From Hormiphora californensis (taxonomy: Eukaryota > Ctenophora > Tentaculata > Cydippida > Pleurobrachiidae), in the NCBI GenBank assembly GCA_020137815.1, contig CM035353.1:8664452-8728451 (forward strand): a stretch of DNA of 64,000 nt. The letters run 5' to 3'. Below the pieces are notes generated by a model that worked only from the letters and a program-made list of their open reading frames with translations, was not told the DNA's origin and made no database searches. This document shows positions 34,371 through 47,700 of the stretch, one piece after another. A program made the position numbers and the translations under genes. Within the stretch, counting starts at the first letter, position 1, and every line of letters starts with the position of its first letter.

Positions 34371-35495
34371 TTTTACCTTTTTCAAATCAAATCAAATCAA
34401 ATTAAACGGTAATTGATAGAGAATCGATAGCCCTAACCGATAACCCCAAACCAAACCCTAACCAGAGTCCAGACCCTAACGGATGAGGCCCCTCGGAAAT
34501 GTTCAAGTCATGCACAATCAAGTCACGCCCACCAATCACAGCTCAGAACGCGCGGAGTGACTTGAACATTTCCGAGGGGCCTCATAGCCCTAACCCGTCG
34601 CGCACGCTAAAACTACGAATTGTTAGCAATGGAGGCGAGACACTGTGTTGAGACGCGCACAATGCGACGCGCATGCGACGCGCATTTTGGCATTGCGACG
34701 CGCACCCTGTTTTGAATTTCGAGTAAAACTGCCAAAAAAGTTGAAAAAATTTTGTCTCCAAAAGTTTCAAAATCTTTTTTGTTTGACTTATGGCATGCTT
34801 GCGGTCGAAAATAAGTTGGATAACGGTGGAGTAAAATCCCTTTTATGGTCAAATTTTGACTTTTTTGGCAATAACTCTGTCATTTCTTGTCCACATCGCA
34901 CAATCTTAGGCTCGTTGGGAAGAGAGTATCGAGAACTTTCCAATGGGCAATGATTAAACGGTCAATAAAGTCAGGGCTAAATCTCTGAGACTGTGTTTAG
35001 AAAAGGCGTGTTTTGAAGCTTTCTGTGTAATTTCCTCGCCATTGTAGCGCTGATTTTGATGTCCTGAGCTGTAGTCAAGCTTTCAATTTGAAGGAGCTCA
35101 ATGCAAAATTTTCAAAAACGTCTCTACCAAACCTATTTCGTAGCAGATAGACAACCATACGCTTTCAAGTTAATTAGTCGAACGCTGATTTACCAGCGTG
35201 CTCAAGGGAATTGAATAACAGTGGTCATCCGACATAAACCGACGTGAAATTCGACCTGAATCTCGACCTGGAATGAGGCGCGCATCAGAGAGATGTGCCG
35301 CAGTAAGCAAATGATGTCGCGCTTCAACTCTTCTCTCTCGTTAGTCTTTGTGTCTTTCTCACTACGAATGTGCGCCTCATTCCAGGTCGAGATTCAGGTC
35401 GAATTTCACGTCGAGGTATGGCAATTATGTCGGATGACCACTGTTAACCAAAACCCAAATACATTTCCGTCTTCTCCAGCTGTACAAGTGTCCTG
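34371..35495. other. interval with two small inverted-repeat elements
   Basis: A hairpin at 34483-34585 (ATGAGGCCCCTCGGAAATGT and complement) lies within CCCTAAC-rich sequence. A MITE lies at 35216-35446. Between them (34600-35210) I see nothing but GACGCGCAT repeats and AT-rich sequence. Confidence 0.5.
35216..35446. repeat. 231-bp inverted-repeat MITE
   Basis: The ends TAACAGTGGTCATCCGACAT and ATGTCGGATGACCACTGTTA are exact complements. The arms continue with CGACGTGAAATTCGACCTGA and its complement. Confidence 0.8.
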
Positions 35496-36976
35496 ATTGG
35501 TAAAATATTTCTGGATTATCATGTATCTCTCCCGTCTCCGTTGAAGAGATAAAATTCCCAGCTGTGTCAGCCTTTCCCAGTAGTTAAGGCCTTGACATTC
35601 CGCAATTCTCCTGGTAAAGAATCTCTGTATAGTTTCGATCTTGATAACATCTCCGATATTGGTTGGAGACCATAAGGGAGAACAGTATTCAAGTTTGGGT
35701 CTTAGCAGTGACTTGAGGAGAGTTACCATAGTCTTCTCGGAGCGGTCTCTGAACAGTGAACACCCCAAGAATCCATCCTGCTAGACGTTTTGCTTCACCG
35801 GTGATGGTGTTAATGTGGGTAGACCATGATCCATCGTTTGTCATGTTGACTCCAAGATCTCTCACACAAGTAGTAGGTTCGATAGCTTCGCCTGATGGGG
35901 TGTAATACCTGTAATACTCCGAGTTGAAGGGCATCTCCCGGAGTTCTCTGGTCTTGTTAAGGGTGTAGTTTAGGACTTCAAACTTCTGCTCATGCAGCAG
36001 CATATTGTTTCTTCCCGACTATTCCGCTATCTGTTCCAGATTTTCTTGTAGGGCATCCCTGTCTTCCAATCCAGTAATTGCTTGGCGGCTTTTGGTGTCG
36101 TCCGCGACGGTAAGCGTACCTCCCGTCGTCCGGGATACCAAGTCACACACATATATGATGAATAGAAGGGGATCTGAATCCGTGTTGTTCGTTGTTTAGA
36201 ATACCTTGCCACTCAACAAATTCAGTTATCTCCTTGCGCACCACTCGTTCGAAGGTTTTGGTCACATGACTGGTCAGTGCTACCGGTCGGTAGTTCTCAG
36301 CTATACTTTTGTTTCCTTTCTTGAAGATAGGGGCTATCTGCTGTCTCTTCAACTCCTCTGGAATACTTCCCTCAGCAAAGGATTATGTCCACAGTCTCCA
36401 CAGGGGGTAGGCTAAATAGCTTCGAAATTCCCTTAATATGAGAGCTGGAATTCCATCTTTGGGTGACGCCGAGTGTGGTTTCAATTCTGCAAGCGCTTCC
36501 TCAATATCTGCCGGTGTGAAGGAAATGTCGGTCAGCTCCTCTGTCTGCTCCTCGATACCTAGAAGGGCGTCCTCTACCTTTACCTGAGATGGATCGCTGA
36601 ATACCTTGACGTACTGGGTCTGGAGGATCTCGGCCTTTTCCAGGGGTCATCAGTAAGGGCTCCACTCGGCGTTAATAGGGGTCCGATGTTTGAGTGTGTT
36701 TTCCTCTTGCTGTTCGCGTAGGAAAAGAAGACCTTCGGGTTAGTCTTGATCTGGGTCACAATCTTGTCCTCTTCTGCATTAATCTGGTTGATTAAATGCT
36801 CCTTGATGGCTGTTATAGTGACCGCGACGAGTTCTTCTAGCTTTTCCACTCTCGAACGGCTTGATCCTTTCTATTTTTGCTATTCTTCGATTGATTCGTC
36901 TCCTCTTCGACTGGAGTTTGGTGAGAACTCTGTCTTTACCTGTACCTGACCTTACCTTGCCTTCCGCTGACCTCAC
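35496..36976 (-). pseudogene. degraded LINE ORF2, RT portion, with internal deletion
   Basis: Reads on the minus strand from basic residues near 36976 through NPKVFFSYANSKRKT, APIFKKGNKSIAENYRPVAL, TSHVTKTFERVV and NEQHGFRS. It then jumps to IIYMCDLVSRTTGG and ADDTK, so the segment that normally carries AFDKVD and QG.VLGP has been lost. It continues VRDLGVNMTNDGSWSTHI, LLKSLLRPKLEYCSPLWSP and NYWERLTQLGILSLQRRRER in shifted frames. The tail motifs closely match the intact LINE at 54610-57600. Confidence 0.85.
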
Positions 36977-37084
36977 CTTGGGTGGGGATGTGTGGCAAGT
37001 GATTTGAAGAATATAGTGAGGTTCATGAGTTGATTGAATGTTGTGATTGGGTCTATGTTCTCAACATTTTTGCACAACTCCCAC

Positions 37085-38306
37085 AGACAGTCCCACTCAA
37101 TATCAGTTATATATTAGTATTTCCCTCCTTTTATTCATGTCTGCTTTGTGATAACAGACACCATTAAACGACCATCTATCAAATTGTTTGCTATGAGAAC
37201 CCTTGGTGTTCTCATGGACCATCAGTTGACTCTTGAGAGACAGATATTCAATGTTAAGAAACAGTGTGGCCTTATGCTCAACAACTTGTGGCAGGTCAAC
37301 AAGTGTCTTGACAAAGATACCAAGATTATGTGGTCAAGCAACTGGTCATTTCCCGGATTGATTACTGCAACATCCTTTACTATGGACTACCTAAGAGGAT
37401 ATTGAGGTATCTTCAGAAGACCCTGAATTCTTTGTGTGCGTTTCATTTTCAATCTAAAGGGACATCAGGATGACTACACAGAATACTACAAGGAGGCACA
37501 CATTCTACCTATTGAGCAGAGGCTGACTTTCAAGGCATGTCTTTTGGCGTACAAGATTGTACGAGGCACTGCACCCAAGTATCTGATGGACCTGGTCCCT
37601 CGTGATGACAATCCTGAACCTGTAAAACCTACCCGATCTACCTCAGTTCCAGATTTCTTCAGGTTGAAATATCCAAAGCTCTCAAGTGTAAATGCGAATT
37701 CTAAGTTAAGAAGGAGGAGGATCTCTGTATTCCTGCCGGAAGTGTGGAACTCCCTGCCATTGGAGTTAAGGTCTGTTCACCCTGTTGAACTCTTCAAGAC
37801 AAGGCTTAAGACCCGGCTATTTAAGGAAGCTTTCGTTGATCCAGAGAGCAGTAGCACCTGAGTCATCTCGTCTTTGGGTCACTGGTTCTGTTCTGGTCTG
37901 GGTTTAGTGTTCCCCTTAGGCAGACGTTTATTTAGACAGTGTTATTCCTCATTACATTTACCGGGCTTGCAGTAATAGCTGCTGACTTTTTAATAGCTTT
38001 GAGAGCTGCTGTCTTTGAGTAGCATGAGAGCTGCTGACTTTGTAATTTAGCTTATTCAGTGTGAGAGCATTTTTATGCCTATCTAAGTTGGTTCGTATTT
38101 TATGAGGCCCGTATTTTCATCAATAAAAGTCTATCTATGGTGTGTTTAAATCCACATTTTAATAGTGTGTGTCATAAGTAAGGAAGGTGTTATAATTTAG
38201 GTATACCGCTCTGACGCTGAGCAGTGTCAGTCAAAATTCAGTTTGCTGGCCCTGTTTTGCCTGGGCGGTATACAAAAACTTATATTATTATTATTATTAT
38301 TATTAA
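37085..38306 (+). mobile_element. 5'-truncated LINE inserted into another LINE
   Basis: The plus-strand C-terminal ORF2 pieces TLGVLMDHQLTLERQI (37148-37405) and RLTFKACLLAYKIVRGTAP...FLPEVWNSLPLELR (37436-37861) are separated by a frameshift. The 3' UTR runs to a (TTA)n tail at about 38282-38306, which is typical of CR1/L2-type 3' ends. The element lies between the RT half (35496-36976) and the endonuclease half (38280-38745) of a minus-strand LINE. The left boundary is approximate. Confidence 0.75.
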
Positions 38307-38745
38307 TGTGAGTAACGGTGGTCATATTATACCCTAGTGTTCCTACAACGGTCCGGTGATCTGAGATAGTATTGGACTCTTCTACTTCAGTTTTGACAAA
38401 ATAATCGGGTCTGTTGGTCAATATTACATCTAGCAAACTCGAAGACCTGGTTGCCTCGTTCACAACTTGCGTTAGGAAATTTTCCTGGGTGAAGTTATCG
38501 GTTGCCTCTGTCGTCACATCCATGTGTTTTCCCTCGGAGCTGTGGTTGTCCCACTCAAAATTCGGAAGATTCAGGTCACCCATAAGAAATAGATCAGGAA
38601 CGGTGCCAGTCTCAGAATGGTGATCAATGAACAGCTGGAGCTTTGCTAATAGCGGTTGGTATTCCCATTTCCCCCGTTCGGTAGATTGATGCAATGACCG
38701 TGTGGCTTTTCTAATGTATACAACCACCATGTTATAATAATCAGA
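38280..38745 (-). pseudogene. LINE ORF2 endonuclease fragment
   Basis: Minus-strand frame with VYIRKATRSLHQSTERGKWE, then the APE-type motif LFLMGDLNLPNFEWD, LLDVILTNRPDYFV and SNTISDHRTVVGTL with the catalytic SDH. It is probably the missing N-terminal part of the minus-strand LINE at 35496-36976, now separated by the plus-strand insertion. Upstream it runs into the (TTCC)n tract. Confidence 0.85.
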
Positions 38746-38809
38746 ATAAGAGGTTTTATCTGTGACTATTAGAGAGCTATGGGTGAACAATGCGCTTCCA
38801 CCATCTGTT

Positions 38810-39905
38810 CTTCCTTCCTTCCTTCCCTTTTTCCTTCCTTCCGTCCTTCCTTCCTTCCTTCCTTCCTTTTCCTTCCTTCCTTCCTTCCTTTCCTTCCTTC
38901 CTTCCTTCCTGTGCTCTTCTGTCTTCCTTCCTTCTGTCCTTCTCCTTCCTTCCTGGTCCTTCCTGCCTCCTTCCTTCCTTTCCTTCCTTCCTTCCTTCCT
39001 TCCTGCCTTGCCTTCCTCCTTCCTTCCTTCCTTCCTTTCCTTTCCTTCTTCCTTCCTTCCTTCCTTCCGTTTCCTTCCCTTCCTTTTCCTTCCGCTTTCC
39101 TTCCTTTTCGCGTCCTCCTTCCCTTCCTTCCTTCCTTCCTTCCTTCCTTCCTTTCCTTCCTTTCCTATCCTTCCTTTTCCTTCTTCTTCCTTCGCTCTCC
39201 TTCCTTGCTCCGCTTCCTCTCCGTATTCCTTCCTACCCTCCTTCCTCCTTCCTTCCTGTGCCGTCCTTCCTCCGTCCCCTCCGTCCTTCCGTGCCCGGTT
39301 AGCCCGTCCTTCCTTCCTTCCTTGCCTTTCCCTTTCCTTCCGAGTCCTGTGGTTGCGCTCCATCTCCTTCTCTACCATCCCTTCCAGTTTCCTGTTGCTC
39401 TTCCTATTTATCCTTACCCTTCCCCGCCTGTTGTCCTTCCTTCCTGTTCTTCCTTCCTTTCCGTCCTTCCTGGTCTTCCCTTCCTTCCTTCCTTTCCTTC
39501 TTCACGGTCCTTCCTTCCCATCCTTCCTTCCTTCCTTCCTTCCTTCCTTCCTTCCTTCCTTCATCCTTCCTTCCGTCCTTCCTTTCCTTCCCTTCCTTCC
39601 TGCCTGCCGTCCTTCTTCCTTGCTACTGTCCTTCCCTCCCTTCCTCCTTCCCTGTCTTCCTTTTCCGGCCGTCCTTCCCCTTCCTGCCGGCCTGCCTCCT
39701 GCCGTCTTCCTTCCGAGCCGGCCGTCCGTTTCCGGCCGTCCTCCTGCCTTCCTTCCTTTTCCATTCCCGTCCTTCCTCCTTCCTTTCCGCTCCTCCGTCC
39801 TTCCTTCCTGCGCTTCCTTCTTCCTTCCGTCCTTCCCTATTCCTTCCTCTTCGCTTCCTATCCCTTTTGCCTTCCTTCCTTCCTTCCTTCCTGTCCTTCC
39901 CTCAA
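38810..39905. repeat. 1.1-kb degenerate (TTCC)n tract
   Basis: The tract consists of CCTT units with interruptions that increase toward the right. Multi-hundred-residue frames rich in Pro-Ser-Phe-Leu on the plus strand and Lys-Glu-Gly-Arg on the minus strand are by-products. Confidence 0.92.
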
Positions 39906-42902
39906 TTCCTTCCTGGACGTGACCCTATCCTGTGCCCGCGTTCACCGGGCCGTCCGGAGCCAGTCCTGCCCGTCCCGGGCGCTAGCCTGCCTTTCCCTCT
40001 GCCGGGTCCAGGTTGTAACGGCGGGCCCTTCCCTTACCTTGACTGCCTTTCCTTCTCTGTCCGGTTCTGCGTCGCCCCTGCACTCGCGTTCCTTTCCCTT
40101 CGCTTCCCTTTCTCATTCGTCCTTCCTTCCTATTCCTCTGTCTCCCATTGCCTTCCTGATCCTTCCTTTGAACCAAAATCTTTGCTCCTTACCACATGCA
40201 CGCCCCCTCTTACCGGGCACACAAATTGCAGCTGTTCAGAATCATATGTGGTGGTGTTTTTTCAATACACTCTATCAGTAGCTCCTTCTGTAGTGCTATC
40301 CTCCGAATCGTCTTGTTGAGGCAGTGCCTACCAATGCGTGTCTTTTTTCCTCCGTTTTTACTGCCAAGTCTAACTTGTGTGCTGTTCTCCTTCATACCGA
40401 CTTAAGCCTGTCTCCCCCCATGTCCCCCACATGAGTCTATACACACACTGCTACCCTTCCCCTAACTCGGATCCGCCTGCTTTCCTCCTTTACAACACCC
40501 TTCCGCCCTGTTCTTGTCTCCGGCATTCTTATGTTTGAATTTCCCTGATTCTTATTCTTTACAAAGCCCCGATCTTTCCATCGTTATTCGTTTTGTTCAT
40601 TCTGGTCCTTCATTGCTCCACCGTGTCTGTGTTTGATCACACTTCTCCCCTCTGCCGCCCTCCTTACTCGTCCCCCGTTCATCACCTCAACATTGAATCT
40701 CTCCTTCCCCTTCCTCTCGTTCTCTCAGCAGTTTGATGAGGAAAAGATTGGGAAAACGAACACTGGGAAAGTTTCGGTCTGTTTGACACGTTGGTGTGAG
40801 ATACCTCCACTTGATCCGGGTAGGAGACGTACATCTTAACTGCCACGTGAGATGCCTTTTTACCATGAGCTCGTGGAAAGAGAAATACTGGAATGCAATC
40901 AACACGGATAAATCTTCCAGCACAGACCTGCCCGCTCTTCATTCGAGCACCTCCCTGTCATTACGTTGGGTTAAAATGGGAGTGGCAACGTAGGTACATT
41001 GTGTTCCGACGAGGAAAGACAGTTGGACCGTCCCCTTGGGTCGTGAAACTCGTGTGGATGTATTTCTTACTTGTTCAATGCTCATTACTATTTTCAGGAT
41101 CATTGATAACTTGATAAATGATAATGGTGGTGCCTTTTGGCAATATATTGTCAAACAAAAAGTTAGCTTTTTCCTTTTGAGCGTTAAAATCCAATCTAAT
41201 GTACATTTCCAATACATGTCAACAACACTGTCAATGCAATGCAACAAAAAGACTATGTAAAACTACAATAGTGTTGTTAATGTCCACGGAAACTTCTGGA
41301 TGCAATGCCGTAACTCTCGGGCTGAGCATGTGTCTTTTCTCTAGATTAACTTTCTTTCTAATTGCCTTGCCCCCACATACACAACACGCTTTTGGTCTGA
41401 AAAATGAAATTAGAAAACGAATATTTCCTCTCCAATATAGACTTTTTTCAAATAATTCCAAAGTGTGTTATCTTGTTGGAAACAATTAAACAACCAAGAA
41501 TCCAATTGGTTGGGCCCTCATTTATCTTCTCATTCCTTGATTTCAGTCGCTCTTCATCGAGCTCCGAAACAGAAGTGTGTGAAATTGGAATGTGTTTGTA
41601 TGTAACGCGCGAGAAGAAAATTGAGGGTTAAGTACTGCGACATTCGCGGCTCGCGCGGTGAGCCCTCTTTCCTGTAAGCGCGCGCTCTCTTCTGGAGCTG
41701 CGTGCATCTGCAACAGTGCATCTCTTTCCCCGATTGCGGTGCAACCTTCTCTTGAGGCTCTCGGACTCCGTTGGGTCACCATCATCTCCCAAAAAGTCCA
41801 AGAGGCCCAATCTGTAAAAGTTTAAAACGGCATCTTTGCGTTTACGCATGCTTTTTCTTGAATTGTCGGTTGAACCATTTGGTGCGCGTCGCATGTGCGC
41901 GTCCTCATGCGCGTCTCATGCGGTCGCGATAAATGCGCGTCCTTCAACCATCTGGGGGGGGTGCCTCCATAAAGTCGGTGTTTTTTTGTTTTTCGCCTCT
42001 AATGCGTCCGACTCCCGGTACTATTCCTGTCTCGCGCCCCCCCGCCCATGTTCTCCGCGCCCGTGGCCCGATCCCTCACAATTTGTTAGCCGACCTCTAG
42101 ACTTGTCTTTTTTGCGTCTCCACGCACTCTAGCTTCATGGTATAACTATTGTCCTTCTACTTCACCCCCTGCCTTTGTTTCTTTCTCTTGACGCAGCAGC
42201 CTGTATTGCTGTCATCTTGCGATACACCAAACGCTTTTACCCTTTAGGGTACAGCCACTTCCGCTCCCCTCCGGGCTAGCTCCTACGTGGTGCAACTGCT
42301 TCTGTCTCGTCACGCCCCTCCTTGCGACCCACCCCGCTTCTGGGTCTTTGCCAGAGATATTATAAAGCTTTTGCGCATCGAGTGCCAGTCATTCTCTTGT
42401 TGCGACAGAGTGTAACCTTTGGTCCAAAGTGTGCTCCGTCCGTCACTGTTCGCGTTACAACCACTTTCCCGGCGAAGTTCCGCGTCGAGAGTTTCTCCTT
42501 CGTCTCCTGAATCCATCGCCGCTGATCCCCCCTGCCAACTCCTGACCGGTATGTCCGGATCTGCTGTTTGAGTAAATGAACATTATGCTCTTGACTCTTT
42601 CCGATTATATAATGTGCCGATTTTTGATTTTAAACGGTCCTAAACCCCGCCACTTTACCTCTTGGCCCCTTGTTTTGCCGTTCTGCGTCGCCAATGTTTT
42701 TGCGCGATCACAATCTTCCAGCTCGAGTTTCACACTGTTTAACCTTACACCTATTTCCGTGTGGTTGGTGCGATCGCTTCAATTTGATACTTTCTGGCCT
42801 CACAGCGTCCTGCGCGTGTGCGTTCCGCTTTGGGCAGGTCGACAGTTTCAAAAATTCCACTGAGCGCTTTTTGCCGCTTCAAAAAAAATCCGGACTATTA
42901 AC
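39906..42902. other. unassigned sequence bordering an assembly gap, quality doubtful
   Basis: Composition drifts from the TTCC tract into irregular C/T-rich and then mixed sequence. I found no spliceable exons, no known repeats and no palindromic elements, unlike the rest of the window. It ends directly at a run of N. The upstream exons of GIGYF should lie somewhere to the left of the gap but were not recognised here. Confidence 0.5.
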
Positions 42903-43002
42903 NNNNNNNNNNNNNNNNNNNNNNNNNNNNNNNNNNNNNNNNNNNNNNNNNNNNNNNNNNNNNNNNNNNNNNNNNNNNNNNNNNNNNNNNNNNNNNNNNN
43001 NN
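42903..43002. other. assembly gap (100 N)
   Basis: Exactly 100 N, the usual placeholder for a gap of unknown size. Confidence 1.
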
Positions 43003-43143
43003 ACCAATTACTAGGTAGAATGTAACATATTGGTGTGTGTAACTTGCCTGGCTAGACTGTGTTTCGGGCGCCCCGCCCCCGAATTACAAATGTAAAGGGA
43101 GGGTTAGAACATAACAATGTGTAACATGGTTTGTGTGTTGCAG

Positions 43144-44644
43144 GAGGATAGTATGAAGGAGAACCAAACGGAGAGTTTCCTCTTGGCACAGCGCCAAATG
43201 ATGGAGGCCAAGTTAGCTGAGGATAACAAGGTGGAGGAGGAACTATCCAGGATTAGGGAGGAGGAAGCTAAACAGAAAAGTTTCATTGAGGCCGAAGCTT
43301 CGAGAATTCGATTGGAAAAAGAGCAGTGAGTTAAATTTGAAAACGTAGAAGAGACGAGAGAGAGAGAGTTTTAAATTCGTTTTACATTCGATAAATTCAC
43401 ACTCTTTTCAGGTTGGAGAAAGAGCGACAGCGGCAGGCAGAGAAGGCCCGACAGGAATTGGAGGAAGCTGAGAGAGCGAGACAGGCACTGGCACAGGAGA
43501 GGCTCAACCTAGAAAGGTTGGTGGGGTCACTGATACTATACTCGGTAGTGATGTGCGGAGGGCGCGGGTCCACCGCCACTGAGAAAGTGGAACATGTAGT
43601 CAGTGTATTATCGTCAGCTTGAGTGTGCGCGCGCGAGACCGGCAATCTCACCAGACACCACTGGGAAATCTACTGCACCACATGATCTTGTTAGAAAGGT
43701 TCCATTGCTAACGTAGTGGTTCTGTTGCCGATGATGTAGTAGTTAAACCTTATTTGGGGATTGTTTTAGGGAGAGACAGCTCGTCAAACAAAAAGAGGAG
43801 GAGCTGTTAAAACGACAGGAACTTGAACGGAAGAATTTGGCAGAGGGTAAGTGTCGTTATTACTGATTATGGAGATTGAGAATACGTTGCTCATTTCTTA
43901 TCATCTGTATCCCGTTTATCTCTAATACAGACTTGATAAGTGTATTATTAACACTAATCCTCACAGTTCGGCTGGCCCAAGAGAGAGCAGCTGCACAAAA
44001 GGCAGCGGAAGAAGCAAAGGCACTAGCAAGGGCGCAAGAAGAGGCCGCTAAGGTAGGTAGGACGGACAGCTGGGTAACATAGATTTAACACATGGTTTCA
44101 ATCTAGGCTGCTCGAGAGGCTGAAAGGAAAGCTGCCCAGGAGAGAAAACAAACATCACCTCCTCAACGGGCTTGGGGAGCAACGGTAATTTAGACTAATG
44201 ATCCCTACTATCTACTTGCTTTGTTTCGCGGTGAGATAGGGTCCAACAAGTATCTCAATAATTTCAGGATACCACCCAGAACACACCGCCTCCACCAGCC
44301 CAACCTAGCACTGGAGGATGGGTATCTAAAGCACAGTGGGGATCACCACCACAACAGGAGAACACCAACCCCTGGGCTAATATTGTACGTTATGTTTAGT
44401 CTTTCTAACTTCAAATGAATTACAAAGCTTAAATCATCTCTCACTCACCCAATCTCTACCCCCTCCATCTCCTGCAGCCAAAGGCTAACACGACCCGATC
44501 CACGGCCCCGACAACCCGAGCAGCTCCTAGCGGCCGGGGTTGGTCTAAACCAGGCAGCGCCACTACGGGAGGGACTATTCCTCTTTCTCAAATCCAGCAG
44601 GATGAGGTCAAGCGAAAAGCTAGCGCTGTAAGTGTGTTATCATT

Positions 44645-44715
<71 letters not shown>

Positions 44716-47700
44716 TCTCTCTCCCTCTCTCTATCTATCTCCCACTCTCTCCCTCTCTCTGTAAATGTGAAATCTCCCGAGTAGACCAGCTACCGCTAAC
44801 ATGTCTTATATACTACTGCAGCAGCTGCAGCTTTTAGCTATTTATGTATTATTTTCACGGTAAACTATGGTTGACCCTTATTTTCATGTACCCAATAACT
44901 ATTTTAACAAATATCTTAACAAATATTCCTTCTAGCCGGTCAAGTCTGAGGCACCTAGCAATAGAGGTGCCATGACATGGGGTGCGGCCCCCAAAGTGTC
45001 TACTGCCCGGTCTCTAGCTGACATTCAACGGGAAGAACAAAAACGATCAACTCAACAACAAAACTACAACTACGTAAGAAACCTCTCGCCAAATAACTCA
45101 GATAATGCCGCGAGAATGTCTTTGTACAACTCCGCGGCGGGCAACACAGCTCCGACTGTGTTGATCTACCGAAGCCTCACAGAGCACGCTCGCCATTTTG
45201 AAATAAAATTACGGTGTGAGACACACAGCGGCTGTGTACACTGTTTTTTCTAAAGTAACATATATCCATTATGTCAGGTGCAGCAGAACAGCTGGAACCC
45301 AGTAGCGGGGATGCTTGATGAAGACCTCAGCCCGAAACCCCAACCGGTGCCACAGCCAAAGCCAAAGGCGCAACCTAAGCCGAAACCGCAACCAAAGGCA
45401 CAACCAAAGCCACAGCCTAAAAAACAGCCTGCGTAAGAAATATTTTAGTTTTTAAATCTTTGGTTTATTGGGGAAAAACATCGTTATTATCATGCAGTTG
45501 TCCTGTATTATATATCACGTCTCCCTCCACAGAAAGCCGGCTCCACCTCCCCCGGCCCCACTTACCTTGTTGGATAATGCTGGTGAGCCCAAGGATCCCT
45601 TTACTAAGTGGTGTGAGGATCAAATCGCGGGATTTAAGAACCCCCACATTGACGGTATGTTGCGTGTTTAAAGGTGTTGAGATCCTTTCTAATACTAACT
45701 GGTAACTGATAAGTTAAAGTACAGACTTTCCAATATAACTCTCTCTGTCCCAGTTCCCACCTTCATCTCATTCCTGCTGAGTGTTGACTCTCCCCTCTCT
45801 CTCTCTCTCCCAGTTCCCACCTTCATCTCATTCCTGCTGAGTGTTGACTCTCCTCTCTCTCTCCCAGTTCCCACCTTCATCTCATTCCTGCTGAGTGTTG
45901 ACTCTCCCCTCTCTCTGTCCCAGTTCCCACCTTCATCTCATTCCTGCTGAGTGTTGACTCTCCCAGTTCCCACCTTCATCTCATTCCTGCTGAGTGTTGA
46001 CTCTCCCCTCTCTCTCTGTCTTCCAGTTCCCACCTTCATCTCATTCCTGCTGAGTGTTGACTCTCCTCTCTCCCAGTTCCCACCTTCATCTCATTCCTGC
46101 TGAGTGTTGACTCTCCCCTCTCTCTCTCTCTTCCAGTTCCCACCTTCATCTCATTCCTGCTGAGTGTTGACTCTCCCCTCTCTCTCCCAGTTCCCACCTT
46201 CATCTCATTCCTGCTGAGTGTTGACTCTCCCCTCTCTCTCTCTCTCCCAGTTCCCACCTTCATCTTATTCCTGCTGAGTGTTGACTCTCCCCTCTCTCTC
46301 TCCCAGTTCCCACCTTCATCTCATTCCTGCTGAGTGTTGACTCTCCTCGGGACGTGAGGGAGTACGTGGTCAGCTACCTGGGAGACACCATGTCCACGGA
46401 CAAGTTCATTCAGGAGTTTGTTGCGAGGAGAAAGAATTCTGGACAGGGCAATGGGGCCACAATCACCATGGTATGTTGATGATACCCGGGGCACGTGTCA
46501 GTGCTATGATGATACCAAACAGTATCCCATTAAATATCCTAACCATCCCTCCCTCTGTAGACCATGGGTAGCGGCAAGAAGAAGACAGCCCAACAACCCC
46601 AGGCACAACAAGGGGGTTCCAAAAAGGGAAAGAAGAAGAAAATGCAGAAAGTCAACGCTGCTCATCTTCTTGGTAAGTGTCATTTATCTGTTTCAGGGAA
46701 TGTGTGAGCATGTAATCGTGTGTGATTATGTGTGTGATTATGTGTATTGTGTGAGCATGTGTATTGTGTGATGTGTATTGTGTGATTATGTGTGGGATTA
46801 TGTGTATTGTGTGTGTGTGTGATTATGTGTGTGATTATGTTTGCACCAAGGCTGTCCTCATTGTCCCTGTGTTTGTACATTACGCTTTATGAATGTTTTG
46901 AAGAACAAAATGTGTTTCTGACGCGATACAGAACTCTACAAAGCCTCTATCTAAAGCTGCCTGATAACCACTGCCCTCTATCTAAAGCTGCCTGATAACC
47001 GCTGCCCTCTATCTAAAGCTGCCTGATATCCGCTGCCCTCTATCTAAAGCTGCCTGATAACCTCTGCCCTCTATCTAAAGCTGCCTGATAACCGCTGCCC
47101 TCTATCTAAAGCTGCCTGATAACCGCTGCCCTCTATCTAAAGCTGCCTGATAACCTCTGCCCTCTATCTAAAGCTGCCTGATAACCGCTACCCTCTATCT
47201 AAAGCTGCCTGATAACCGCTGCCCTCTATCTAAAGCTGCCTGATAACCGCTGCCCTCTATCTAAAGCTGCCTGATAACCGCTACCCTCTATCTAAAGCTG
47301 CCTGATAACCTCTGCCCTCTATCTAAAGCTGCCTGATAACCGCTACCCTCTATCTAAAGCTGCCTGATAACCGCTGCCCTCTATCTAAAGCTGCCTGATA
47401 ACCGCTGCCCTCTATCTAAAGCTGCCTGATATCCGCTGCCCTCTATCTAAAGCTGCCTGATAACCACTGCCCTCTACCTAAAGCTGCCTGATAACCGCTG
47501 CCCTCTATCTAAAGCTGCCTGATAACCGCTGCCCTCTATCTAAAGCTGCCTGATAACCGCTGCCCTATATCTAAAGCTGCCTGATAACCGCTGCCCTCTA
47601 CCTAAAGCTGCCTGATAACCACTGCCCTCTATCTAAAGCTGCCTGATAACCGCTGCCCTCTATCTAAAGCTGCCTGATAACCGCTGCCCTCTATCTAAAG

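Noticed and set aside
38779-40281. 500-residue plus-strand open frame and 383-residue minus-strand frame
   Set aside because: Both are products of the (TTCC)n tract, whose unit avoids stops. Only the LINE endonuclease piece at the end of the minus-strand frame is real.
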